Source: JBGANR01 sp044222225
GTDB taxonomy: Bacteria > Actinomycetota > Actinomycetes > Mycobacteriales > Mycobacteriaceae
Direction: 5' to 3'
DNA length: 64,000 bases
Assembly: GCA_044222225.1 (NCBI GenBank)
Contig: JBGANR010000012.1
Coordinates: forward strand, 62,001-126,000
In this document: positions 33,270 to 39,665 of the stretch, piece by piece
Layout: each line of letters starts with the position of its first letter
Position numbering within the stretch: position 1 is the first letter of the stretch
Translations under genes and position numbers: made by a program
The notes under the pieces: model-generated
The model's input: the letters and a program-made list of their open reading frames with translations, nothing else
Databases searched by the model: none
What the model was told of the DNA's origin: nothing

Positions 33270-34835
33270 TCAGGCCCCCAGCAGGCGGGCGATGCGGCGT
33301 CCGGACGCGCCGGTGACGCCGCCCCCGGGATGTGTCGACGCGCCGGTCAACAGCAGCCCCGGGGCGCCGGGGACGCGTCCGGTCGCGAGATCGGGTGCCG
33401 GCCGGAAGAGCAGCATCTGGTCGAGCGACATCTCGACGTGCATGATGTTGCCGCCGACGAGGCCGAGTTCGGCCTCGAGGGCCGCCGGGTCCTGGACGTG
33501 GCGGTGCTCGATCGTCGAGGTGAAGCCCGGTGCGTGCCTCTCCACCTGCGCGACGACGGCGTCGGCCGCGTCGGTCCAGGACGGGGCGCCGGCGCGCGGC
33601 CGGTAGGGATGCCACTGCGCCCAGAGGGATACCTGATGCCGTCCGGGCGGCGCCAGTGACGGGTCGATCGCCGAATAGCTCATCGCGATGACGGCCGGCT
33701 CGTCCGGCACGAGCCCGGCCGCCGCCTGGCCGTGCGCGAGCCGCAGCTGGGCGCGGTCGGTGACGAGCAGCCCGAGCGCCGAGTGCACGCCGGCCGCGGG
33801 CAGGCCGAGGCCGGCGGCGTCGACGCCGTAGTCGGGCAGGGCCGTCGTCCCGAGCCGGACAGCCATGCCGATGCCGCCGCCGACGCGGACGTCCCGGCGC
33901 CAGCGGGCGAGGGCCGACGCGTCGTGGCCGCCGGCCTCGAGCAGGTCGAGCGTCGTCAGCACGTGGCACGCGGCGACCACCGACGTCGCGGCGTGTTCGA
34001 CGCCGTCGGCCGTCCGCACGAGCCACGGATGACGCCCCCGGGGCGCGCGGACGAGCCGCGTGGCGGCGGCGCCGCAGCGCAGCTCGCCGCCGTGGGCCGT
34101 CAGGTGGGAGACGAGCGCGTCGGTGAGCGCCCCGCTGCCGCCGACGGCCCGGCCCGGCGGGATGTCGTGCAGCAGCGCGGCGAAGCCGACCATCGGCGCG
34201 GTGCCCGGCTCGCTCATCGGCGGCCCGGACTGCGCGCCGAACCAGGCCAGTGCGGCCTTGAGCCGTTCGCTCGCGAACCACGAGTCGAGCAGGGCGTCGC
34301 CGGAGGCGAGGAACTCGCGGGAGAGCGCGGCGCCGGCGTCGGGACCGCGGCCGGCCGGATCGCGCGGCGTCAGCCCCCAGAACGAGCGGGCCAGCGCGGG
34401 GCCGGTGGGCGGGCGGCAGAACGCGTCGATGACGGCCCGTGAGCGCGGCCGCCAGACGCGCACGAACTCGCGGTAGGCGTCGGCGTCCGCCTTGCCGCAG
34501 GCCGCGGCGATCGAGGCGCAGGTGCGCTCGACGTCGGCGAAGAAGATCAGGGGAGGCGCGCCCGGGGCCCAGCCCCACGGGTCGCAGTCGAGATAGCGCA
34601 GGCCGTGCCCGGCGAGGTCGAGCTCGTCGGGGATCGGCGTGTGCCGGATCATGATGTGCGCCGACGAGCCGCGGTCGACGCGGTACCCGGGAAAGCGTTC
34701 GACGGTCGAGACGGCGCCGCCGGGAACGACGTCGCGCTCCAGCACCGTGACGCTGCGTCCGGCCGCCGCGAGGTAGCAGGCGGCGACGAGCCCGTTGTGG
34801 CCCGCGCCGATGACGACGACGTCGGAGACCGTCAT
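33270..34835 (-). CDS. CrtO-type carotenoid oxidoreductase (ketolase-like)
   Basis: Product of 521 residues. FAD motif VVVIGAGHNGLVAACYLAAAGRSV with E in VLERD and PGGAVST; C-terminus LLTGASTHPGGGVTGASGRRIARLL as in CrtO ketolases and PYROXD2 relatives. CrtO of Rhodococcus, of similar length, ketolates carotenoid rings; I infer a related reaction but substrate cannot be read off. It heads a unit with the CruF-type, lppM and glycosyltransferase genes. 28 bases separate it from the GNAT gene upstream on the same strand. Confidence 0.83.
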   Translation of the reverse strand: MTVSDVVVIGAGHNGLVAACYLAAAGRSVTVLERDVVPGGAVSTVERFPGYRVDRGSSAHIMIRHTPIPDELDLAGHGLRYLDCDPWGWAPGAPPLIFFADVERTCASIAAACGKADADAYREFVRVWRPRSRAVIDAFCRPPTGPALARSFWGLTPRDPAGRGPDAGAALSREFLASGDALLDSWFASERLKAALAWFGAQSGPPMSEPGTAPMVGFAALLHDIPPGRAVGGSGALTDALVSHLTAHGGELRCGAAATRLVRAPRGRHPWLVRTADGVEHAATSVVAACHVLTTLDLLEAGGHDASALARWRRDVRVGGGIGMAVRLGTTALPDYGVDAAGLGLPAAGVHSALGLLVTDRAQLRLAHGQAAAGLVPDEPAVIAMSYSAIDPSLAPPGRHQVSLWAQWHPYRPRAGAPSWTDAADAVVAQVERHAPGFTSTIEHRHVQDPAALEAELGLVGGNIMHVEMSLDQMLLFRPAPDLATGRVPGAPGLLLTGASTHPGGGVTGASGRRIARLLGA

Positions 34836-34863
34836 CGGGCGCCCCCGGGAACGGCTCGCCCGA

Positions 34864-35454
34864 TCACAGCGGCAGCCTCCGGCCGAGGACGGCGAACGGC
34901 CGCGGATCGCCGGCGAAGAGGAAGTCGCGGAGCACGTCGGCGAAGCCCAGCCTGCGGTACAGCCGCCAGGCGCGGTTGTCCTCGTCGGGGGCCTCCGGCG
35001 TCGAGAGCAGCACCTGCGCCTCCGGACGGTCCCGCAGCAGCTCGCGCAGCAGGGCCTCTCCGATGCCCGCGCCCTGCATGCCGGGGGCGACGTGCAGCTC
35101 GGTGAGCTCGAAGTAGTCGCCCGCGACGGCCGTGATCTGCGCGTTGGGGTAGCCGGCCCGGCGCATGCCCTGGCGCAGCTGATGGTTCCACCACTGGTCG
35201 GACGCGCCGCGATAGCCGTAGGCGACGCCGACGAGCCGCTCGACCCCGGCCAGGCCCGGTTCGGGGGCGTCGGTGGTCGTGACGCCGACGGCCCGCCACC
35301 CGGCCCGCCGGGTCTGCTCGCGCCACTGGGGGGCGCGCTGCTGTTCGGTGCCGAGCGGGTAGCGCATCGCGGAGACGTAGATGTCGAGGGCCTCCGGCAA
35401 CCAGCCGTCGACGTCGTCGGCGCGCAGCTCGACGAGTCGCAGCGGCATCGTCAT
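34864..35454 (-). CDS. GNAT-family N-acetyltransferase (Rv2170-like)
   Basis: Product of 196 residues. Acetyl-CoA binding motif A reads LHVAPGMQGAGIGEALLREL (Q/RxxGxG/A), followed by RAWRLYRRLGFADV, the usual C-terminal helix and strand. ATG 35454 with GAGGAG five bases upstream. M. tuberculosis Rv2170 holds the same position; lysine acetyltransferase activity has been described for that protein as I recall. It is the first gene of the minus-strand unit leading into the carotenoid genes. Confidence 0.88.
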   Translation of the reverse strand: MTMPLRLVELRADDVDGWLPEALDIYVSAMRYPLGTEQQRAPQWREQTRRAGWRAVGVTTTDAPEPGLAGVERLVGVAYGYRGASDQWWNHQLRQGMRRAGYPNAQITAVAGDYFELTELHVAPGMQGAGIGEALLRELLRDRPEAQVLLSTPEAPDEDNRAWRLYRRLGFADVLRDFLFAGDPRPFAVLGRRLPL

Positions 35455-35682
35455 CGCATCTCCTCGGGGTCGTGGGGGTTGACGGGCGCCGGGTGTCGTC
35501 CTACATTGAAACCGTCGAACACAGTATCGACATAACCGCCGCGGGATCGAGCGACTGGGAAGCGCGAGATCCCGCGGCGGATCGCCATCGGGCGGCGGGC
35601 GGCGATTTCTGTCGGTGGGCGTTCCTATGGTGACGGCATGGTCACCGCCTCGGACGGCGGATGACGGTGGAAGGAGGCTGAC
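35455..35682. promoter_or_regulatory. Divergent promoter region between GNAT/carotenoid unit and HEPN gene
   Basis: Contains CCGCCGCGGGATC at 35536-35548 and its exact reverse complement at 35568-35580, a 13-bp stem with a 19-base loop, and near 35514-35531 the imperfect dyad GTCGA-N8-TCGAC. Both flanking genes start here, so the stem is not a gene-end terminator; it is either an operator or a leader structure. No convincing -35/-10 pair stands out. Confidence 0.5.
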
Positions 35683-36192
35683 ATGGCGATCATCGAGGCG
35701 ACGGCGGGCGCCGGGGTCATGCGCGCAGCGGGTGCGATGGACGACGGCGCGAGGGCCGGGTTGAACGCCGCCGACGCACGGCGGCTGGCCCAGGCCCGTG
35801 ACCTCCTCGCGCGGGCGGACGCGCTCGCCGCCCGCAGCGGCGACGCCGCGACGCCGTCGGACGTCTACCGCGAGCTTTATCTGGCCGCGCTGCGCGGCGC
35901 GGGTGCGGTGCTCGCCCTCTACGAGACGCGGCGACGCCCGGCCGGCGGGGCGTGGACGCGGCTGACGCGCGCCGTCCCGGGGATGGCGGACGCGGCGCAG
36001 ACCTTCGCGGGTCCGTCGCGGACGCGTGCGGCGATCGACGCCGGTGCGCGGCGCGATGTCACCGACACGGCGGTGTCCGCGTTATACGCCGACGTGATGG
36101 CCTTTCTCGACGGAGTGGGCATGCATCTCGACGTCTTCGAGGCCGCCGGCGGGTCGGGACGCCGCGGGTCGGGCCGCGTCCGTCCGGCCTGA
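35683..36192 (+). CDS. SAV_6107-family HEPN-domain protein
   Basis: Product of 169 residues, almost wholly helical: LAQARDLLARADALAA, then VYRELYLAALRGAGAVLALYE and a C-terminal ALYADVMAFLDGVGMHLD. This is the pattern of the SAV_6107 HEPN family, found just before the dcw cluster in many actinobacteria. The active R-x4-6-H motif of HEPN ribonucleases is not evident, so it may be a non-catalytic member. ATG with GGAGG seven bases upstream. Function unknown. Confidence 0.8.
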   Translation: MAIIEATAGAGVMRAAGAMDDGARAGLNAADARRLAQARDLLARADALAARSGDAATPSDVYRELYLAALRGAGAVLALYETRRRPAGGAWTRLTRAVPGMADAAQTFAGPSRTRAAIDAGARRDVTDTAVSALYADVMAFLDGVGMHLDVFEAAGGSGRRGSGRVRPA

Positions 36193-36427
36193 GCGGTCCG
36201 GGTCGTCGCGGCGGCTCGGGCCGGTCGGCCGGGAGCTCGAATCCGTTGGGCCGGAAGGTGGTCGGCCTCGCCGTCGGCTCGTAGGATCGAAGCAGGTCAG
36301 CCGATGCGAATCGGGTGTTCTCCGACGGCGGGTAGGCTTGCCGTCAACCCGCGTGAACGGGCGCCGTGGTGTGTTGACGCCACGGCTCCTGTCACGCCGT
36401 CAATGAGGATCGGACAGAGGAGGGGCC

Positions 36428-36820
36428 GTGCCACTCTCGGAGCATGAGCAGCGCATGCTCGAACAGATCGAGAACGCCCTCTACGAGGAGGACCCGCAGT
36501 TCGCCTCGCATGTTCGGGGGGCGAAGAAGCTCGGGACGTCGTCGCGTAAAGGGTGGCAGGCCGGTGTCATATTCGCCGCCGGGCTCCTCCTGCTCGTCGG
36601 TGGCGTCGTATTCAATCTGGCGCCGGGCGGATTCCCGGTGGTCAGCCTGCTCGGTTTCCTCGTGATGTTCGGGGCCGGGCTGTTCTTCATGTGGGGTGGA
36701 TCCGGCGCGGGCAAGGCGAAGGGCGCACCGTCGGCGACAGGTCAGGCGCCGGCCAAGGGATCTCGCCCGTCCTTCTCCAACCGTATGGAGGAGCGCTTCC
36801 GCAAACGCTTCGACAGCTGA
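36428..36820 (+). CDS. DUF3040 membrane protein (Rv2169c-like)
   Basis: Product of 130 residues. The N-terminus PLSEHEQRMLEQIENALYEEDPQF is the DUF3040 signature, followed by two adjoining membrane helices (GVIFAAGLLLLVGGVVFNLA and LLGFLVMFGAGLFFMWGG) and a basic cytosolic tail. GTG start with GAGGAGGGG upstream. Found next to mraZ throughout this order; function unknown. The 235 bases before it hold a small hairpin (GCCGTGG 36363-36369 with CCACGGC 36380-36386) and no gene. A terminator follows. Confidence 0.92.
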   Translation: MPLSEHEQRMLEQIENALYEEDPQFASHVRGAKKLGTSSRKGWQAGVIFAAGLLLLVGGVVFNLAPGGFPVVSLLGFLVMFGAGLFFMWGGSGAGKAKGAPSATGQAPAKGSRPSFSNRMEERFRKRFDS

Positions 36821-36852
36821 GGTCCACGCGCCGATCGGCGCGCGGCCATGAC

Positions 36853-36879
36853 GAGCCCGCCGGGATTCCCGGCGGGCTC
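36853..36879 (+). terminator. Terminator after the DUF3040 gene
   Basis: GAGCCCGCCGGG (36853-36864) pairs exactly with CCCGGCGGGCTC (36868-36879) over a 3-base loop, followed by TCCTGTGT. It isolates the DUF3040 gene from the dcw cluster promoter region. Confidence 0.8.
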
Positions 36880-36941
36880 TCCTGTGTCTCGAGGTCGCGA
36901 CCGCCCCGAGGCGCCCCGGCGGCCGGATGCTCGCCCCGCGC

Positions 36942-36957
36942 TCCCCACTTTCCCCCA
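36942..36957 (-). promoter_or_regulatory. Second MraZ-box-like site, opposite orientation
   Basis: The minus strand reads GTGGGGGAAAGTGGGG, identical over 16 bases to the site at 37109-37124 on the plus strand and 152 bases away from it. It contains two TGGGG boxes in 10-base phase. Confidence 0.5.
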
Positions 36958-37089
36958 CCGGCGCCCCCCGATCGGCCCGCCGGACCCGTCCGCGCTGGCC
37001 GAGGCGGGTGCGACGCGCCGACGCGTCCTCTCCAGCACCCTGGCGGAATCGTCATTGACCTGCACTGATACAGGACACGTGTCGGCGTG

Positions 37090-37129
37090 TGGAGTGCAGG
37101 GGTGGAAAGTGGGGGAAAGTGGGGTACAG
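37090..37129 (+). promoter_or_regulatory. MraZ-box-like direct repeats upstream of mraZ
   Basis: TGGAG at 37090, TGGGG at 37110 and TGGGG at 37120 recur in 10-base phase, the last two within GTGGGGGAAAGTGGGG. MraZ binds TGGG-type direct repeats about 10 bp apart upstream of its own gene in several bacteria, so autoregulation of the dcw cluster is likely. The boxes end 60 bases before the mraZ start. Confidence 0.65.
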
Positions 37130-37188
37130 TTCAGGACGCAGGTACGGGATCCCAGGTCGCTCCGATGGACCCGAGCGGAGGTGGGAAC

Positions 37189-37629
37189 GTGGCGATGTTG
37201 TTCGTCGGCACGTACACGCCGAGGCTCGATGACAAGGGGAGGCTGACGATCCCGGCGAAGTATCGCGAGGTGCTGTCCGGAGGGGTCATGGTCACGCGAG
37301 GCCAGGACCACAGCCTGTCGGTCTATCTCAAAGAGGACTTCGCTGAACTCGTGGCCCGTGTCCGGCGGGCGACGAACGCGAACCCTCGCCTGCGGGCGTA
37401 CCAGCGAAGCCTGGCGGCCAATACCGACGAGCTGCGGCTCGATGCGCAAGGGCGCATCGTGCTGTCGGCGGAACATCGCCGGTATGCGAATCTCGCGAAA
37501 GACCTGGTGGTCATCGGCAACGTCGACCACCTGGAGATCTGGAATGCCGAGGCGTGGGCGGCGTACCAGGACGAGTACGAAGAGGACTATTCGCAGGCGG
37601 GAGAGGACATCTTCGCGGAGATCCTGTGA
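37189..37629 (+). CDS. mraZ: Transcriptional regulator MraZ
   Basis: Product of 146 residues with two SpoVT/AbrB-like halves: FVGTYTPRLDDKGRLTIPAKYRE and DELRLDAQGRIVLSAEHRRYA. MraZ forms ring-shaped multimers and represses the dcw cluster. GTG 37189 has GGAGG seven bases upstream; ATG 37195 is a possible alternative. First gene of the dcw cluster, 180 bases before rsmH. That gap holds no gene that I can see. Confidence 0.95.
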   Translation: MAMLFVGTYTPRLDDKGRLTIPAKYREVLSGGVMVTRGQDHSLSVYLKEDFAELVARVRRATNANPRLRAYQRSLAANTDELRLDAQGRIVLSAEHRRYANLAKDLVVIGNVDHLEIWNAEAWAAYQDEYEEDYSQAGEDIFAEIL

Positions 37630-37785
37630 TCGAACGACAGACGCGGGCGGGTGGCGCACGGCCTTCCTCCGGTGGCGACCCTGACACACTTCCCCAGTGC
37701 CAGGTGCGCCCTCCGGGGGGAGACCGAGCTTCATCCGCCGCGTCGTTTCAGGGGAACGGACGAGACCGCCGGAGCCGAGGAGAGT

Positions 37786-37817
37786 CCCAGTAGATGAGTG
37801 CCCCAGTAGATGAGTGC
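37786..37817 (+). repeat. 16-bp tandem duplication across the rsmH start
   Basis: CCCAGTAGATGAGTGC occurs twice back to back (37786-37801 and 37802-37817). Both copies contain an ATG: the first at 37794, nine bases after the end of GAGGAGAG, opens an 8-codon frame ending TGA at 37818-37820; the second at 37810 starts rsmH. Confidence 0.9.
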
Positions 37818-38778
37818 TGAGCGCCGTCCGCGGCACGTCCCCGTCCTGGCCGGCCGCAGCGTCGAACTCCTTCGCCCCTCGATCGAGGCCACCGCGACAC
37901 CCGTCATGATCGACGGCACCCTCGGCCTCGGCGGCCACAGCGAGTTGTTCCTCTCGACCTTCCCCACGCTGCACGTCATCGCGATCGACCGTGACGAGCG
38001 CGCCCTGCAGCTCGCCGGAGAGCGGCTGGCGCCGTTCGGCGATCGCGTCACGCTGGTGCACGCGCGTTACGACGAGGTCGGTGCGGCTCTCGCCGCGGGC
38101 CGCGTAGACCGCGTCGACGCCGCGCTCTACGACCTCGGCGTCTCCTCGATGCAGCTCGACGAGGCCGACCGCGGATTCGCGTACTCCGTCGACGCTCCGC
38201 TCGACATGCGGATGACCGCCGGCCAGGCGCTGACGGCCGCGGACGTCCTCAACACCTACGGCCACGGCGAGCTGGCGCGCGTCCTGTCGGAGTACGGCGA
38301 GGAGCGTTTCGCGGGCAAGATCGCCGCGGCCGTGCTGCGTGAGCGTGAACGCGAGCCGTTCAGTCGCAGCGGCAGGCTCGTCGAACTGCTCTACCGCGTC
38401 ATCCCCGCCGCGACGCGTCGCACCGGCGGCCATCCCGCCAAGCGCACCTTCCAGGCGCTGCGGATCGAGGTCAACCGGGAGCTGGAATCGCTGCACGCCG
38501 CCGTGCCCGCCGTGCTCGACGCGCTGGCGGTCGGCGGCCGCGCCGTCTTCCTCTCGTACCAGTCGCTGGAGGATCGGATCGTCAAGCGGGAGTTCACCGT
38601 GCGGGCGAGGTCGAGTTCGCCGGAGGGGCTGCCCGTCGACCTGCCGGGCACGGCGCCGCTCTTCCGGGTGGTGACGCGCGGCGCCGAGCGGGCGTCGGAG
38701 GCGGAGCAGAGGGTCAACCCGAGGTCGATACCGGTGCGGGCACGGGCGATCGAGCGGATCGCCGAACAGGGGGAGTGA
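37810..38778 (+). CDS. rsmH: 16S rRNA (cytosine(1402)-N4)-methyltransferase
   Basis: Product of 322 residues. SAM-binding motif MIDGTLGLGGHSELFLS, then IAIDRDERALQLA, and ALYDLGVSSMQLDEADRGFAY with the catalytic region, FQALRIEVNRELESL and VFLSYQSLEDRIVKREF near the end. Methylates N4 of C1402 in 16S rRNA. Lies inside a 16-base tandem duplication at its start, so initiation may be shared with an upstream ATG in another frame. Four bases before the ftsL start region; likely same transcript as ftsL. Confidence 0.95.
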   Translation: MSAERRPRHVPVLAGRSVELLRPSIEATATPVMIDGTLGLGGHSELFLSTFPTLHVIAIDRDERALQLAGERLAPFGDRVTLVHARYDEVGAALAAGRVDRVDAALYDLGVSSMQLDEADRGFAYSVDAPLDMRMTAGQALTAADVLNTYGHGELARVLSEYGEERFAGKIAAAVLREREREPFSRSGRLVELLYRVIPAATRRTGGHPAKRTFQALRIEVNRELESLHAAVPAVLDALAVGGRAVFLSYQSLEDRIVKREFTVRARSSSPEGLPVDLPGTAPLFRVVTRGAERASEAEQRVNPRSIPVRARAIERIAEQGE

Positions 38779-38780
38779 TC

Positions 38781-39485
38781 GTGAGCATCACGGCGGAGCA
38801 GGACAGGCGGCCGGGGGGCCGGGCCGACCGGCCGAGCGGGCGTCCCCGTTCGGTCGCGACGCAGCGGGCGATGGAGCGACGGCGCAAGCGGATCGGGAAC
38901 GAGGCCGCCGCGGTGGCCTCTCGCCGGCGTCGTCGGCGTCCCGAGGCCGAGGAGACCGACGCACCCGACACGCAGACGCGACGGGCGATCGTCGCGGCCA
39001 AGCAACTGCTGCGCGATTCCGAGAAGCGCAGGCAGATCCCGTTCGTCGCCGTGCTCATCGCGCTGCTCGTCGGCGGCGTCGCGCTGACTCTGCTGCTCTC
39101 GACGCATGCCACCGAGCAGTCCTATCAACTCGCGGTGGCCCAGGAACGCAACAACGACCTGCGCAACGAGCGGGATGCGCTCGCGCGCAGCGTCGGTGCG
39201 GGACAGTCGCCGCCCGAGCTCGCGAAGCGAGCCACGGCGCAGGGGCTCGTGCTCCCGGACGGGGTGATCGCCAGGCTCGTCGTCGGTGCCGGCGGCAAGG
39301 CGAAGACCGTCGGCGAGCCGATCGCGGTGCAGGCGGGCAGGCCGCTGACGCCGCCGTCGGGGACGGCCCGGGGTACGGCGACGCCGGGTGCGCCGACCGA
39401 CCGGGGCGGCGACACGTCCGGCGATCCGCGAGTGCTGCCGAACACCGATCCGAATCGTGACGGCCGGATCGGGCACTCCAATTAG
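38781..39485 (+). CDS. ftsL: Cell division protein FtsL
   Basis: Product of 234 residues. A long basic cytosolic N-terminus with a RRRKR-rich stretch, one membrane helix (PFVAVLIALLVGGVALTLLLS) near residue 95, then a short coiled coil (YQLAVAQERNNDLRNERDALARSV) and a Gly/Pro/Thr-rich tail. Bitopic divisome protein linking FtsQ, FtsB-like proteins and FtsW/FtsI. Low sequence conservation; identified by layout and place between rsmH and pbpB. GTG 38781 has GGGGGAG five bases upstream; GTG 38775 is an alternative. Confidence 0.88.
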   Translation: MSITAEQDRRPGGRADRPSGRPRSVATQRAMERRRKRIGNEAAAVASRRRRRRPEAEETDAPDTQTRRAIVAAKQLLRDSEKRRQIPFVAVLIALLVGGVALTLLLSTHATEQSYQLAVAQERNNDLRNERDALARSVGAGQSPPELAKRATAQGLVLPDGVIARLVVGAGGKAKTVGEPIAVQAGRPLTPPSGTARGTATPGAPTDRGGDTSGDPRVLPNTDPNRDGRIGHSN

Positions 39486-39641
39486 TCGCCGCACGGTCGG
39501 AGTCGACGGGTCCGGGTGACCACATCGGGTATCGAAGATCTAGTCGGACGCGGGGGCGGAGCGACGGTCTTCAGGGCGTGTCTCGCGGCGCGCCGTGACA
39601 GATGTGACTGGTGTGACGGGGGTCAGGCAGAATTGTTCACC

Positions 39642-39665
39642 ATGACGGAAGGACAGCCGAGGTGA
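39642..39665 (+). other. Possible 7-codon leader ORF overlapping the pbpB start
   Basis: ATG at 39642 opens MTEGQPR and stops at TGA 39663-39665, overlapping the pbpB GTG by GTGA. CAGAAT lies seven bases before the ATG, so a leaderless transcript starting at the mini-ORF is conceivable. AAGGA inside it could serve pbpB. Confidence 0.3.
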
